Positions 9,741 through 20,018 of a stretch of 64,000 nt of DNA are shown piece by piece (position 1 is the stretch's first letter; each line of letters starts with the position of its first letter). The notes beneath the pieces were generated by a model that saw only the letters and a list, made by a program, of their open reading frames with translations, made no database searches and had not been told where the DNA came from. A program made the translations under genes and the position numbers. The stretch lies in NCBI GenBank assembly GCA_029257865.1, contig JARIAN010000053.1, positions 30,458-94,457 on the forward strand. The letters are read 5' to 3'. The DNA comes from Phocaeicola sp. GTDB taxonomy: Bacteria > Bacteroidota > Bacteroidia > Bacteroidales > Bacteroidaceae.

Positions 9741-10832
9741 ATGAAAATTTTGAAATATTTGAGCGTAATGCTCATGGCGGCAGGCTTTGTGAGTTGTTCT
9801 GATTGGACAACTCCTGAACTGGAATCTTACGAAAATCAACAAGGATTGGAAAAATATATTCCTTTGTTGGAAGCTAAAAGTGAAGCTGACTTGACTCCTA
9901 CTATGCGAAGTTATTTTGCTAAGTTGCGTGAATATAGAAAAACTCCTCACGTGAAAGGATTCGGTTGGTTTGGTAACTGGACCGGAAAAGGTAATAATGC
10001 ACAGAACTATTTGAAGATGTTGCCAGACAGTGTGGACTTTGTATCATTATGGGGTACAAGGGGTAATTTGTCTGAAGACCAGAAAACAGACCTTAAATTT
10101 TTCCAAGAGGTAAAAGGTGGTAAGGCTTTGCTTTGTTGGATTGTGCAGAATTTAGGCGACCAAATGACTCCTCCGGGAAAGGATGCTACTCAGTATTGGG
10201 TGACCGAAAAAGGTGGCGGTGATTTCAAAGAAGGTGTCAAAGCGTATGCAAATGCTATTTGTGATAGTATTGAAAAATATAATTTGGATGGCTTTGATAT
10301 TGACTACGAACCCGGATATGGTCATAGTGGAACATTGGCGAATGGAAGTGTGATAGATGAGAAACATAATATGTATGTTTTTATTAAGACTATGTATGAC
10401 CGTTTGAAACCAGCAGGAAGAATGTTGGTGATGGACGGACAGCCGGATTTGCTTTCAGCAGAAGCATCTAAAATGGTTGACCATTATATTTATCAAGCTT
10501 ATTGGGAGAGTTCTACAAGGGCTGTGATATGGAAAATTAAAAAGGAGCATTTGGAAGATTGGGAACGCAAAACCATCATTACTGTAGAATTTGAACAAGG
10601 ATGGCGTACCGGTGGCGTTTCTGGATATACGAGTGTTCGTCCTGAAATCAATAAGTTTGCAGAAGGTAGACAGATTTTGGATTATGCTACATTGGACCTT
10701 CCTAGCGGTCGTAGAATCGGTGGGGTGGGTACTTTCCACATGGAATATGATTTTGCAAATGAACCTCCGTACAAATGGCTTAGAATGGCCTTAGATTATG
10801 GAAATAAAGTAATTCCAGGAAAATTGGATTGA
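9741..10832 (+). CDS. GH18 endo-beta-N-acetylglucosaminidase, surface lipoprotein
   Basis: This enzyme should cut the GlcNAc-beta-1,4-GlcNAc core of N-linked glycans and release the glycan for SusC/SusD import. The 363-residue protein has a lipobox cysteine at 19 (GFVSCSDW) and the full GH18 catalytic motif DGFDIDYE at 183-190, with E190 as acid/base and D188 assisting substrate-helped catalysis. The segments GWFGNWTG and DSVDFVSLWG resemble the Bacteroides endoglycosidases of the EndoF/H-like GH18 group such as BT_3987 (recalled similarity). It lies 17 bases after the SusD gene. Whether it prefers high-mannose or complex glycans cannot be told from this sequence. Confidence 0.9.
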   Translation: MKILKYLSVMLMAAGFVSCSDWTTPELESYENQQGLEKYIPLLEAKSEADLTPTMRSYFAKLREYRKTPHVKGFGWFGNWTGKGNNAQNYLKMLPDSVDFVSLWGTRGNLSEDQKTDLKFFQEVKGGKALLCWIVQNLGDQMTPPGKDATQYWVTEKGGGDFKEGVKAYANAICDSIEKYNLDGFDIDYEPGYGHSGTLANGSVIDEKHNMYVFIKTMYDRLKPAGRMLVMDGQPDLLSAEASKMVDHYIYQAYWESSTRAVIWKIKKEHLEDWERKTIITVEFEQGWRTGGVSGYTSVRPEINKFAEGRQILDYATLDLPSGRRIGGVGTFHMEYDFANEPPYKWLRMALDYGNKVIPGKLD

Positions 10833-10854
10833 TAAATTATTATTTTGAAAGATT

Positions 10855-12033
10855 ATGAAAAAACATATTTGCTTAGGTATCCTTTTGGGTGGATTGGCTT
10901 TAACTGGATGCCAAAATGAATTGTATAAAGATCCTGTTGCTGATTATTCTGCAGAACAGGGCGTTTATATTGCAAGTGATCCGGTTACTCAGATCTTTGT
11001 GGAAGAGAATAAGGATGTAAAAGTTAAGAATATCGTACTTAAGTTGACTCAGAAAGTAGAACAAGAAACACATGTTGTGTTGGAGGCTGGCAATAAGGAA
11101 CAATTAGATAGATATAATAAGAAGAATGGTACTGAGTATTTGTTGCTTCCTGCCGACATGTATGAATTGACTAGTGATTTGAAATTCCAGTCAAAACAAA
11201 CAGCCTTAGTGGTTCCTCTACAATTGAAGAATGTGAAATTCTCTCTTCAAGGCTCTTATGCTTTACCTGTAAAGTTGAGTGGAGGGGGTGTTGGAGTTAT
11301 TGAAGGGCAGGAAGAAACGTTGTTAGTTTTGGAACAACGAATCAATACTAAGTCTTTGCGTATTAATGGATATGGCAGTGAGGATGATAAGATGTTTCCA
11401 AATGATTTCAAAGTGGAACAATGGACTATGGAGATGATGATAAATCGTTCTCAGTATAATGCTAATAATCAATCTATCGGTGGTACTAAGTTGGTTTCTG
11501 GTTCAAGTATGCTTGATGAAATATATACTCGTTTTGGTGATGTGACCATTAAGCCTAATCAACTTCAAATTAAGACTGGAAACTCTCAGATAGATGTGTC
11601 TGCTGATAAATTCTCAGCACAGCCTAATGAATGGTATATGCTTTCATTTGTGTATGATGGAAAGAAGAATTATGTGTATGTAAATGGAGAGTTGGTGGCA
11701 GATCGCGAAATCCGTACAGGGGCTTATGGCTTGGTAGGATTTTGGATTGGAGGAAGCAATGAACTCATCCGTGAGGTGCGTTTTTGGAAAACTGCTCGTA
11801 CTCAGCAGCAAATCAAATCTTATCTTTGGAAAATGGTTGATGGAAATGATGACAACTTGCTTTTGTATTATCCATTGAATGGTAAGAAACGTAATGTGGA
11901 AACAAATGAGGTGACAGAAGATGAAACTAAGTTGTGGGATTGGAGTAAGAATGCTAAACATCTTTCAATGCCTCAAGCTGCTAAGTTCGATGATAATGGT
12001 GGTAACGGATTTATTTTCCCTATGGAAGATTAA
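10855..12033 (+). CDS. DUF1735 and LamG-type surface lipoprotein, probable glycan-binding protein
   Basis: The last gene of the locus encodes a 392-residue lipoprotein with lipobox cysteine at 19 (GLALTGC). Residues of about 35-155 look like a DUF1735 beta-sandwich. From about 190 to 375 there is a concanavalin/LamG-like domain with the pattern WYMLSFVYDGKKNYVYVNGE and a conserved EVRFWKTARTQQQI strand. No hydrolase motif is visible. By analogy with other GH18 loci it is likely a surface glycan-binding protein that helps capture N-glycoproteins (inference). It ends 30 bases before the locus terminator. Confidence 0.82.
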   Translation: MKKHICLGILLGGLALTGCQNELYKDPVADYSAEQGVYIASDPVTQIFVEENKDVKVKNIVLKLTQKVEQETHVVLEAGNKEQLDRYNKKNGTEYLLLPADMYELTSDLKFQSKQTALVVPLQLKNVKFSLQGSYALPVKLSGGGVGVIEGQEETLLVLEQRINTKSLRINGYGSEDDKMFPNDFKVEQWTMEMMINRSQYNANNQSIGGTKLVSGSSMLDEIYTRFGDVTIKPNQLQIKTGNSQIDVSADKFSAQPNEWYMLSFVYDGKKNYVYVNGELVADREIRTGAYGLVGFWIGGSNELIREVRFWKTARTQQQIKSYLWKMVDGNDDNLLLYYPLNGKKRNVETNEVTEDETKLWDWSKNAKHLSMPQAAKFDDNGGNGFIFPMED

Positions 12034-12062
12034 ATGGATATGTTGAAATAGTTACTTTTTAT

Positions 12063-12107
12063 AATCGGTATATGTTCCTGACTTTGGGAATATATACCGA
12101 TTTTTTT
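12063..12107 (+). terminator. Terminator of the SusC-SusD-GH18-LamG operon
   Basis: A perfect 11-bp stem (AATCGGTATAT at 12063-12073 with ATATACCGATT at 12092-12102) is followed by a run of T to 12107. Confidence 0.85.
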
Positions 12108-12681
12108 GTTGGTTGCTTGAGTTTCTCTTATAAATATTGTGTGTTCTGTTTTTATATCAATATGTCAAAATGTATTTCAGAACAGCTGAGAATTTGAAAT
12201 TTAGAGTAATGATTCATGGTGGTTAATTTTTCTGGATTTTGAGAGCGTGAATATTTCTCTATTTGTTTGGTAAATAAAGCGTTAAGTGGATAAATTCTCT
12301 TCATTTTTTAAGTTGGTCTAGAAAAAATGAGATGCTATTTGGGAGATTTATACTAGGTGAAGTTAAATCTTGCTGATGTTTTAGGAGGATCTTATAATTA
12401 TTTTGGGGAAAATATATAAGCATTTGGCAAAAAATAACTACAAGATTGGGTAAAAATGTTTCGTCGATTTCGGTATAGTGAGGGGGTAATGAGGTTGATA
12501 TTGAATATATCTAGTATAAAAATGCAATATAGCGCGCTAGATGTAGCGTGCCGAAATTTGTAAGGGTTAGGTAATATTTAGATATTATATCATTTTGCAA
12601 TAGAATTCTCTATTTAGGTTGATTTATGATATTATTGATGACTGTATAATCGGGGGGTCTTATATCATAGCTGTGAGGATG
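12108..12681. other. Intergenic region without recognisable genes
   Basis: About 570 bases of AT-rich sequence lie between two convergent terminators. I find no frame with family resemblance, no tRNA-like fold and no repeat longer than a few bases. It may be neutral spacer between the accessory glycan locus and the core panCD genes. Confidence 0.5.
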
Positions 12682-12734
12682 AAAAAAAGCAGTTGGCAGA
12701 ACAAGGACGGGGTATGTCAAGTTCTGCCAACTGC
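12682..12734 (-). terminator. Terminator of the panC-panD operon
   Basis: A perfect 14-bp inverted repeat (GCAGTTGGCAGAAC at 12689-12702 with GTTCTGCCAACTGC at 12721-12734) is followed on the minus strand by seven T (12688-12682). Confidence 0.92.
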
Positions 12735-12773
12735 CAAGTCGGAAAACTAAAATTGTGGAATGATTAGCTTTCC

Positions 12774-13124
12774 TTATACCAAGTGGTTGGTTGCAGTATC
12801 AGGAAAGACGACTGTAGGCTTAAAAGTCTTCGCCTCTTCAAAGTCCATCAAGGCATACGACATGATAATGACCACGTCGCCTACCTGAACCTTACGGGCG
12901 GCAGCGCCATTCAGACAGATGCAGCCAGAGCCTCTTTCTCCTTTTATAATATACGTTTCAAAACGTTCTCCGTTGTTGTTGTCTACTATCTGCACTTTTT
13001 CTCCGGCAATCATGTTGGCTGCATCCATCAAATCTTCATCGATAGTGATGCTTCCCATATAGTTCAGATTGGCCTCTGTGACCGATACACAGTGCAGCTT
13101 TGATTTCAATACTTCAATCATCAT
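12774..13124 (-). CDS. panD: Aspartate 1-decarboxylase (pyruvoyl enzyme)
   Basis: PanD makes beta-alanine from aspartate for pantothenate and coenzyme A. The 116-residue precursor has the self-cleavage site G24-S25 in YMGSIT, where Ser25 becomes the pyruvoyl group. The sequences [16 protein letters not shown] and [20 protein letters not shown] are typical of the family. The first ATG overlaps the panC stop (ATGA), and a second ATG follows directly; either would give an active precursor. It is the last gene before a strong terminator. Confidence 0.96.
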   Translation of the reverse strand: MMIEVLKSKLHCVSVTEANLNYMGSITIDEDLMDAANMIAGEKVQIVDNNNGERFETYIIKGERGSGCICLNGAAARKVQVGDVVIIMSYALMDFEEAKTFKPTVVFPDTATNHLV

Positions 13125-13975
13125 GCTTGTACGCCCCTGTATTTGATGTTATCAATCAATCTTACTTCTCCGCAGAACACAGTGATACATCCTACAATGT
13201 AATCAGTGTCTTCCCATTGTGCTACAGATTGAAGTGTGTTGCCATCCACCACTTCAAAATATTCCAGTCTGAGTCCTTCAGCCTCTGCAATTTTATTTTC
13301 TACAAATGCTTTGGTTTCAGCTAAAGAATGGTTCTTTGAAAACTCTACACTGGCAAACAGAGTGGCGGAAATCTGCAGTGCTTGTTTGCGCTGTTCGCTG
13401 CTCAGACGGGTGTTGCGGCTGCTCAAGGCCAGTCCGTCTTCTTCACGTACGATAGGGCATCCTACAATCTGCAAGTTAAACGGATATTTGCGTACCATTT
13501 CGCGGATGATAGCCAGTTGCTGGAAATCCTTTTCACCGAAATAAGCTCTGGTAGGCTCTACCATCAGGAACAACTTGCTTACAATCTGGCATACTCCGTT
13601 GAAATGACCCGGACGGAACTTTCCTTCCATTACGGTGTCAAGAGGAGCATAGCTGAACTGACGTGTGTCTTGCTCCGGATAAATTTCTTCTACAGAAGGG
13701 GCAAAAACAATAGAAGCACCGCAAGTCTCAAGCAAAGCGCTGTCGGCTTCCAAGGTGCGCGGGTACTTCAATAAATCATTCTGGTCGTTAAACTGGGTAG
13801 GGTTTACAAAAACACTGACTACTACCACATCATTTTCTGCAACAGCACGCTTTACTAAAGATGCGTGTCCGGCATGTAAGGCTCCCATAGTAGGCACCAG
13901 TCCGATAGACTTTCCAGCGTTTCGGAGGCCCTCCAGTTCTGTTCGGAGCTCTTTAATTGTTTGAATCAACTTCAT
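13121..13975 (-). CDS. panC: Pantothenate synthetase
   Basis: PanC joins pantoate and beta-alanine in an ATP-dependent step. The start at 13975 ([10 protein letters not shown]) is chosen because it matches the usual N-terminus; an ATG 21 bases upstream adds only MFLTNKK. Motifs are [13 protein letters not shown], with the nucleotide-binding HAGH at 34-37, NPTQFN for pantoate binding, and ALSSRN near residue 185. It is coupled to panD by a 4-base overlap, so the two enzymes that use and make beta-alanine are made together. Confidence 0.96.
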   Translation of the reverse strand: MKLIQTIKELRTELEGLRNAGKSIGLVPTMGALHAGHASLVKRAVAENDVVVVSVFVNPTQFNDQNDLLKYPRTLEADSALLETCGASIVFAPSVEEIYPEQDTRQFSYAPLDTVMEGKFRPGHFNGVCQIVSKLFLMVEPTRAYFGEKDFQQLAIIREMVRKYPFNLQIVGCPIVREEDGLALSSRNTRLSSEQRKQALQISATLFASVEFSKNHSLAETKAFVENKIAEAEGLRLEYFEVVDGNTLQSVAQWEDTDYIVGCITVFCGEVRLIDNIKYRGVQA

Positions 13976-14172
13976 TTTCTTGTTCGTTAAAAACACCTAA
14001 TTGGATAATTCGGATGCAAAATAACCACATTTTTGTCATATAAAGAAACAGAATGCCTAAAAACAGCAAAAGAATTTACAAATAAAGATAACTATTCCTT
14101 CTATTATGCCTTTTGTTATTTGTCAGAAAATTAATATATTAACATACTATAAGGAATTATTAAAATTAGCAT

Positions 14173-14206
14173 TTTGTCATTCATATCTATTTTTTTATTA
14201 TCTTTG
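14173..14206 (+). promoter_or_regulatory. Probable Bacteroides-type promoter of the GT5-like/DUF4270 pair
   Basis: TATCTTTG at 14199-14206 matches the -7 element exactly. TTTG at 14173-14176 lies 22 bases upstream, slightly longer than usual. The predicted transcription start near 14212 rules out ATG codons upstream of it and favours the start at 14235. Confidence 0.55.
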
Positions 14207-14234
14207 CAAAATGTTTATGAGCAATAATAATAAC

Positions 14235-15053
14235 ATGAGCGCGAAAAAGATTTTATTCATTACACAAGAAATTACTCCTTACGTATCAGAGAGTGAATTG
14301 TCTCTTATCGGACAGAACCTGCCACAAGCCATACAGGATAAAGGCTATGAAATTCGTACATTTATGCCTAAATGGGGCAATGTAAACGAACGTCGTAATC
14401 AGCTACACGAGGTAATCCGCCTTTCTGGAATGAATATCATTATTGATGATACAGACCACCCGTTGATTATTAAAGTAGCATCTATCCAATCAGCACGCCG
14501 TCAGGTGTATTTTATCGACAATGATGATTATTTTCTGCACCGACTGATGACTGCCGATGAGGAAGGTAACGAATATGAAGACAACGGCGAACGTGCTATT
14601 TTTTATGCAAGAGGTGTGCTGGAGACAGTGAAGAAGCTTCGCTGGTGTCCTGATGTCATCCACTGCCACGGATGGATGAGTGCTGTTGTGCCTTTGTTTA
14701 TCAAGAAAGCATACCAGGACGAGCCTTCTTTTAGAGACTCTAAAGTAGTGTTCTCTGTATATGGGGACGGACCAAAAGCTAATCTTGCTCCTAACTTTAA
14801 GGAACAGGTGCTGTATCGTGATATCACTTTGGATGACTTAAAGATGGTGGATACACCTGCCAATTACGAAGAACTGTGCAAACTGGCAATAGCTTATTCA
14901 GATGGTGTGGTGCAAAACAGTGAGAATGTAAACCAGGGAATCATAGACTATGCTAAAGGTCTGAATCTTCCGGTTGTGGATTTCCAGACTGGCGATGCGT
15001 ATGCAGATGCTTGTCAGGATTTGTATAATAAAATATTGGTAGATGCTGATTAA
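14235..15053 (+). CDS. Glycogen/starch synthase N-terminal domain-like protein (GT5-like), motif lost
   Basis: The 272-residue protein matches the first Rossmann domain of GT5 glycogen synthases: KKILFITQEITPYV, CPDVIHCHGWMSAVVPLF, KVVFSVYGD. The ADP-glucose-binding KTGGL motif that should follow the first strand is replaced by SESELSLIG. The second GT-B domain is absent. The protein is therefore unlikely to be a working glycogen synthase, although databases often label it so. Start 14235 (MSAKK) is chosen over 14106 and 14211 from the promoter position. A DUF4270 lipoprotein follows after 27 bases. A role in surface or envelope biology together with that protein is only a guess. Confidence 0.75.
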   Translation: MSAKKILFITQEITPYVSESELSLIGQNLPQAIQDKGYEIRTFMPKWGNVNERRNQLHEVIRLSGMNIIIDDTDHPLIIKVASIQSARRQVYFIDNDDYFLHRLMTADEEGNEYEDNGERAIFYARGVLETVKKLRWCPDVIHCHGWMSAVVPLFIKKAYQDEPSFRDSKVVFSVYGDGPKANLAPNFKEQVLYRDITLDDLKMVDTPANYEELCKLAIAYSDGVVQNSENVNQGIIDYAKGLNLPVVDFQTGDAYADACQDLYNKILVDAD

Positions 15054-15080
15054 CAGAATCAACCCTTAAAACTATAGAAA

Positions 15081-16544
15081 ATGAAATTTAAGTTCTTGGC
15101 GGCAATTGGATTGGCCGCTACACTCTACAGTTGTGATGACGAGACACAGGGAATAGGGCAGTTTATCATTGATGACGAACTGATAGAAGCTAAGGCTGAG
15201 TCGTATGAGGTGGAGACTGCTTCTCATCTCTTGGATTCGGTGTATTCACGTTCGAGTACTGCCTATTTGGGTAAGTTTACTGACGAGCACTATGGAACAT
15301 TCAGTTCCGATTTCCTGGTGCAGATAAATTGTCCTGAAAACTTTGTGCTACCTAAAACACTTAAAAGTATTGACGAGCTAAGTCTGGGACTTTATTATAT
15401 GAATTATTTTGGTGATTCATTGGCTACATTGCGTCTGCAGGTGGATACGTTAACTACTATCATTAAAGATGATGGTAAAGACAAGAACTTATATTATAGC
15501 AATCCAGACTTGACCAAATATTATGATGCCTCTAACCCATTTTTGGCTGTGAAAGATTATTCGGCATATGACAAGACGGTAAGTGACTCTATCAGAAATT
15601 TGGTGGATATGAATGGAAACAAGACTTATTATCCGAATGTGTCTGTTAAGTTGGATGATAAGTTTTGCAAAATGTTTTCAAACAAATATAACCATACGGT
15701 AATCGAGAACGGAAAGACTGTGCATCCATATTTCAAAGATTCAGAGTCTTTTATCAAAAATGTATTGAAGGGTTTTTATATCCATACTACGCATGGAGAA
15801 GGGTCAATCCTTTATATTTCTGATATTTATCTGAATATCAAGATGAAATATGGTGGCAAGACGAAAGCCGGCAAGGATACAATCTTTACAGGATATGCTC
15901 AGATGGCTGCTACCAAGGAAGTGTTTATGTCTTCACGTTTCGACAATGCGAACCTCAAGGATTTGGTGAGTGATGAGAAACAGACTTACTTGAAAACTCC
16001 GGCTGGTATTTGTACGGAAGTTACGTTGCCTTTGGAGGAAATGTTTAAAATTCATAAGAATGATACATTGAATGCTGTGTCTATGTCGTTCCAGAAGTTG
16101 AAGGAACAGTCTGATAGACCTTTTAAGATGGGTACTCCTTCACAGTTGTTGTTGGTGCGTAAAAACGAGATGACAACGTTCTTTGAGCAAAATAAGACGG
16201 AAGATAACATTTCTTCTTTCTTGACTTCGTTTAATGCCAAGAAGGGAACATACGATTTTTTGAAGCTGAATAGGCTGGTCGGTTCTATCTTCAGTGAGAT
16301 GAAGACTGAAAAGGCTAAAGGTGAAGCTGCTTGGGAAGAGTGGAAAAAGAAGAATGAAGGATGGGACAAAGTCTTATTAGTTCCGGTTGTCGCCGAAATT
16401 GATGGAAATATGGGCAAGACAATTAGTATAGAAAACGACTTGAATGTAAACTCTGCTTCTTTATTGAAAAGCGGTAAGCAAGGGGATAAAGATAGTCGCA
16501 TAAAGATGAAAGTCATCTGTACTCGTCCTCAACAATATAACTGA
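15081..16544 (+). CDS. DUF4270 family lipoprotein
   Basis: This is a 487-residue lipoprotein with lipobox cysteine at 18 (ATLYSC) followed by acidic residues DDETQG. The general pattern, including an early GIGQFIIDDELI and a SYEVETASHLLDSVYSRSS region, fits the Bacteroidota-only DUF4270 family of unknown function. Beta-strand-rich sequence follows throughout. It is probably in the same transcript as the GT5-like gene 27 bases upstream and ends at a strong hairpin terminator. Family identification is from recalled pattern, and the function is unknown. Confidence 0.75.
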   Translation: MKFKFLAAIGLAATLYSCDDETQGIGQFIIDDELIEAKAESYEVETASHLLDSVYSRSSTAYLGKFTDEHYGTFSSDFLVQINCPENFVLPKTLKSIDELSLGLYYMNYFGDSLATLRLQVDTLTTIIKDDGKDKNLYYSNPDLTKYYDASNPFLAVKDYSAYDKTVSDSIRNLVDMNGNKTYYPNVSVKLDDKFCKMFSNKYNHTVIENGKTVHPYFKDSESFIKNVLKGFYIHTTHGEGSILYISDIYLNIKMKYGGKTKAGKDTIFTGYAQMAATKEVFMSSRFDNANLKDLVSDEKQTYLKTPAGICTEVTLPLEEMFKIHKNDTLNAVSMSFQKLKEQSDRPFKMGTPSQLLLVRKNEMTTFFEQNKTEDNISSFLTSFNAKKGTYDFLKLNRLVGSIFSEMKTEKAKGEAAWEEWKKKNEGWDKVLLVPVVAEIDGNMGKTISIENDLNVNSASLLKSGKQGDKDSRIKMKVICTRPQQYN

Positions 16545-16603
16545 TATTTTATCTCACATATTGAACTATAAAGAGAAAACTTATGGTCTTCTCTTCATAT
16601 ATG

Positions 16604-16653
16604 AAAATCGCTGCATAGTGTATCTCTCGGAGGCGACTATGCAGCGATTTTTT
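16604..16653 (+). terminator. Terminator after the DUF4270 gene
   Basis: A perfect 14-bp stem (AATCGCTGCATAGT at 16606-16619 with ACTATGCAGCGATT at 16636-16649) is followed by six T. Four A before the stem allow weaker use by the opposing ybaK transcript. Confidence 0.9.
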
Positions 16654-16680
16654 GCTGAAAGTTGCAGCCGGTTCCTGCTC

Positions 16681-17163
16681 TTAAAAGAGTTCGCACAATT
16701 CAGCTTGACTAACTTTGATTAAATCGGCAGGTATTATTTTAATTTGTATTCCCCGCACTCCACCACTTATGTAAATGTGTGGAAAGTTATTGCAGGTGGA
16801 ATGTATATAGGTTGGAAAATGTTTTTTCATACCTATCGGTGAACATCCTCCACGTATATATCCGGTTAGAGGTAGCAGTTCTTTCATAGGGATAAGGTCG
16901 CATTTCTTGTTTCCTGAAACTTTGGCGGCTATTTTTAGGTCTATTTCATGTTCTCCAGGAATTACACAAACGAAATAGCCAGATTTATCTCCATGCAATA
17001 CCAATGTCTTGAATACTTGTTCAATGTTTTCTCCCAATGTAGCAGCTACATGTACGCAACTTAAGTCATGTTCATCTACTTCATAGGGAACGAGTTCATA
17101 TTTAATCTTATCCCTATCTAATAGGCGTGCTGCATTTGTTTTTGCAATTTTCTCTTTAGCCAT
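16681..17163 (-). CDS. ybaK: Cys-tRNA(Pro) deacylase YbaK/EbsC family
   Basis: YbaK proteins hydrolyse Cys-tRNA(Pro) and related mischarged tRNAs. The 160-residue protein has the expected sequence: KTNAARLLDRDKIKYELVPY at the N-terminus, VFKTLVLHGDKSGYFVCVIP with the conserved lysine of the active site (VFKTL), and GYIRGGCSPIGMKK with the GGCSP(I/L)G signature. It starts 20 bases after the uvrA stop on the same strand and is probably read from the uvrA promoter. Confidence 0.93.
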   Translation of the reverse strand: MAKEKIAKTNAARLLDRDKIKYELVPYEVDEHDLSCVHVAATLGENIEQVFKTLVLHGDKSGYFVCVIPGEHEIDLKIAAKVSGNKKCDLIPMKELLPLTGYIRGGCSPIGMKKHFPTYIHSTCNNFPHIYISGGVRGIQIKIIPADLIKVSQAELCELF

Positions 17164-17183
17164 AATGAGATATGTTAAGTATA

Positions 17184-19964
17184 TTATTTATTTTTCAGTT
17201 CTTCTTTCAGAAATGCTGGCGTGTAGCCTTTTTGGGAGCGTGCTACTTTCTCAGGAGTGCCACATGCAAGCAACTCACCACCTTCTCGTCCGCCATTTGG
17301 ACCCATGTCAATCAAATAGTCTGCGGCTTTTATTATGTCAAGGTTATGTTCGATGACCAAGACTGTATTGCCTTTGTCTACTAAGCGGTTCAATACCTCC
17401 AGTAAGACACGTATATCTTCGAAATGTAATCCGGTGGTAGGTTCATCCAATATATATAAGGTGTTACCGGTATCACGTTTGGAAAGTTCGGTAGCCAGTT
17501 TTACTCGTTGGCTTTCTCCCCCCGATAGAGTAGTAGAAGATTGCCCTAGTTTGATATATCCTAGTCCGACTTCTTGCAGTACCTTAATCTTATTTAATAT
17601 TTGCGGCACATTTTCAAAGAATTCTACAGCTTGGTTGATTGTCATGTCCAATACGTCAGCGATAGACTTCCCTTTGTAGCGTACCTCCAATGTTTCACGG
17701 TTGTATCGTTTGCCGTGGCAGATTTCACAAGGCACCATTACATCGGGTAAGAAGTTCATTTCAATAGTCTTATATCCATTGCCTCCACAGGCTTCGCATC
17801 GGCCGCCAGATACGTTGAATGAGAATCTTCCCGGTTTGTAGCCTCTGATTTTCGCTTCAGGGAGTTCAACAAAGAGACTTCTGATGTCGGAAAATACACC
17901 GGTATAGGTAGCTGGATTAGAACGTGGAGTTCTCCCAAGAGGAGATTGGTCTACATTGACTACTTTGTCTATGTTGTCAATCCCTTCTATAGAATCGTAT
18001 GCCATAGGCTTTTTTAGAGACCTGTAGAGGTGTTGTGACAATATGGGTTGCAGCGTGTTGTTGATAAGTGTTGACTTGCCGCTTCCCGATACTCCAGTAA
18101 CACAGATAAACAGCCCTAGCGGAAATTTTACAGTAACTCCTTTTAAGTTGTTTCCTTTGGCTCCTTTCAGCGTGATGAACTTACCGTTGCCAGGTCTTCT
18201 TTCTGCAGGGATTTCTATCTTCATGCTTCCATTCAGAAATTGTGAAGTAAGTGTTTGCGTCTTCAGCATCTCTTGGGGAGTACCCGCAAAGACAACCTCA
18301 CCTCCTAATCGTCCAGCTTTGGGTCCCATGTCAATGATGTAGTCGGAAGATAGCATCATATCTTTGTCGTGTTCCACTACGATGACCGAATTTCCTAAAT
18401 CTCTCAGAGCCTTTAGGGAGTTGATGAGTCGGATATTGTCTCGTTGATGCAGTCCGATGCTAGGCTCATCTAAGATATATAGTACATTGACCAACTGCGA
18501 GCCAATCTGTGTAGCAAGACGGATTCGTTGGCTTTCTCCTCCTGATAAAGTGGCAGAGGAACGGTTCAGTGACAAGTAGTCCAGTCCTACATCAAGCAAG
18601 AACTTCAGTCGGGTACGTATTTCTTTTAAAATCTCTGATGCAATGATTTTATGTCGGGTAGACATATGGTCTTCTACGTGCATCAGCCATTCATAAAGTT
18701 CTTTAATGTCCATGGCAGCCAGTTCGGAAATATTCTTTCCTCCAATCAAGAAATGCAACGCTTCTTTATTTAGGCGATCACCATGGCATTCAGGGCACAC
18801 TTCGGTGGTAATATATTGTTCGGCCCATTTCTGTGTGCGGCTAGAGGAATCTTGCATCCCTTCCAAGCAACTGGCAAGACCTTCATAATAATGTTGCTCT
18901 GAGCCATGTAAGATTTCATTTACCACTTCTTCCGGCATTTGGTTGATAGGGGTCTTGATTGTCAGATTATGCATTTTTAGCAAATCTTTTAAATCTTGGA
19001 AAATCAATAAGTTTGGAGAGTATTTACCGAGAGGGGCTAAAGCTCCTTCGTAAATAGACAGCGAGCGGTCTGGAATGACCTTGTTGGCGTCGATATGGTC
19101 AATGAATCCCAATCCTTTACAGCGAGGACAAGCACCTTGAGGGGAGTTGAATGAGAAATTATGAGGAGCGGGTTCGCGGTAGGCAAGGCCTGTTTCAGGG
19201 CACATTAACCGTTTGCTGTAGAAATGAGTATCTTGTGTCTGCATGTTTTGAATCATGATGAGCCCTTGCCCCATTTTCATTGCAGTGGCAATACTCTGTT
19301 TCAGCCTTTGAATCCATTTGTTTGTAACTTCAACCTTGTCAATGATTACTTCGATGTTATGGCTCTTGTAGCGGTCCAATTTCATGCCATAAGTAATCTC
19401 TGTAATTTCCCCGTCAATTCTCACATAGAGAAAACCTTTCTTGCGGATATACTCGAATAATTCTCTATAATGCCCTTTGCGAGCCTGTATTAAGGGTGCC
19501 ATAATATAGATGCGTGCTCCTGCATATTTATCATGGATGAGTTCTAGAATCTGTTCTTCGGTATATTTAACCATTTTCTTCCCTGAAAGATATGAGTAAG
19601 CGACTCCTGAACGTGCGTACAGAAGACGTAGATAGTCATATATTTCGGTGGTGGTCCCTACTGTAGAGCGAGGATTTTTGTTGGTGGTTTTTTGTTCGAT
19701 GGAGATAACAGGACTCAGTCCGGTTATCTTGTCAACGTCAGGACGTGCCATATTGCCCATAAAATTGCGCGCATAGGCTGAGAAGGTTTCAATGTAACGG
19801 CGCTGCCCCTCCGCAAAGATGGTATCAAAAGCAAGCGAGGATTTTCCGCTTCCGCTGAGTCCCGTAATGACGGTAAGGGAATTGCGTGGGATTTCTACAT
19901 CGATATTCTTGAGATTATGTACGCGTGCTCCCTGCACGCTGATTGTTTCTTTTCCTTCTTCCAT
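17184..19964 (-). CDS. uvrA: UvrABC excinuclease subunit A
   Basis: UvrA recognises DNA damage and loads UvrB in nucleotide excision repair. The 926-residue protein has two ABC ATPase units: Walker [10 protein letters not shown] at 35-43 and GVSGSGKST in the second half, two LSGGESQR signatures, and two Walker B regions ([14 protein letters not shown] and [14 protein letters not shown]). The C-terminal zinc module [10 protein letters not shown]...CEICHGKRY is complete. In the N-terminal zinc region the first pair reads CPET instead of CxxC while CPRCKG is intact. I believe this is common in Bacteroidota UvrA. The length is close to that of UvrA1 proteins, so the UvrB-binding region should be present. 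Confidence 0.96.
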   Translation of the reverse strand: MEEGKETISVQGARVHNLKNIDVEIPRNSLTVITGLSGSGKSSLAFDTIFAEGQRRYIETFSAYARNFMGNMARPDVDKITGLSPVISIEQKTTNKNPRSTVGTTTEIYDYLRLLYARSGVAYSYLSGKKMVKYTEEQILELIHDKYAGARIYIMAPLIQARKGHYRELFEYIRKKGFLYVRIDGEITEITYGMKLDRYKSHNIEVIIDKVEVTNKWIQRLKQSIATAMKMGQGLIMIQNMQTQDTHFYSKRLMCPETGLAYREPAPHNFSFNSPQGACPRCKGLGFIDHIDANKVIPDRSLSIYEGALAPLGKYSPNLLIFQDLKDLLKMHNLTIKTPINQMPEEVVNEILHGSEQHYYEGLASCLEGMQDSSSRTQKWAEQYITTEVCPECHGDRLNKEALHFLIGGKNISELAAMDIKELYEWLMHVEDHMSTRHKIIASEILKEIRTRLKFLLDVGLDYLSLNRSSATLSGGESQRIRLATQIGSQLVNVLYILDEPSIGLHQRDNIRLINSLKALRDLGNSVIVVEHDKDMMLSSDYIIDMGPKAGRLGGEVVFAGTPQEMLKTQTLTSQFLNGSMKIEIPAERRPGNGKFITLKGAKGNNLKGVTVKFPLGLFICVTGVSGSGKSTLINNTLQPILSQHLYRSLKKPMAYDSIEGIDNIDKVVNVDQSPLGRTPRSNPATYTGVFSDIRSLFVELPEAKIRGYKPGRFSFNVSGGRCEACGGNGYKTIEMNFLPDVMVPCEICHGKRYNRETLEVRYKGKSIADVLDMTINQAVEFFENVPQILNKIKVLQEVGLGYIKLGQSSTTLSGGESQRVKLATELSKRDTGNTLYILDEPTTGLHFEDIRVLLEVLNRLVDKGNTVLVIEHNLDIIKAADYLIDMGPNGGREGGELLACGTPEKVARSQKGYTPAFLKEELKNK

Positions 19965-19985
19965 ATCTTTAAAATAGATAATATG

Positions 19986-20018
19986 CTTGCAAAGATAATG
20001 CTTTTTTTTGTACTTTTG
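19986..20018 (+). promoter_or_regulatory. Promoter of the LysM protein operon
   Basis: TACTTTTG at 20011-20018 is an exact -7 element, with CTTG at 19986-19989 as the -33 element after 21 bases. The leader would be about 17 bases. It overlaps the divergent uvrA -7 element. Confidence 0.6.
19990..19997 (-). promoter_or_regulatory. -7 element of the uvrA promoter
   Basis: On the minus strand this reads TATCTTTG, an exact -7 match about 26 bases before the uvrA ATG. No good -33 element is seen at standard spacing. It lies between the -33 and -7 elements of the divergent promoter, so the two promoters probably compete. Confidence 0.45.

Noticed and set aside
17184-19964. UvrA first zinc pair CPET as a damaging mutation
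   Set aside because: I recall similar loss of this cysteine in many Bacteroidota UvrA proteins, so it is probably a group feature and not a defect.
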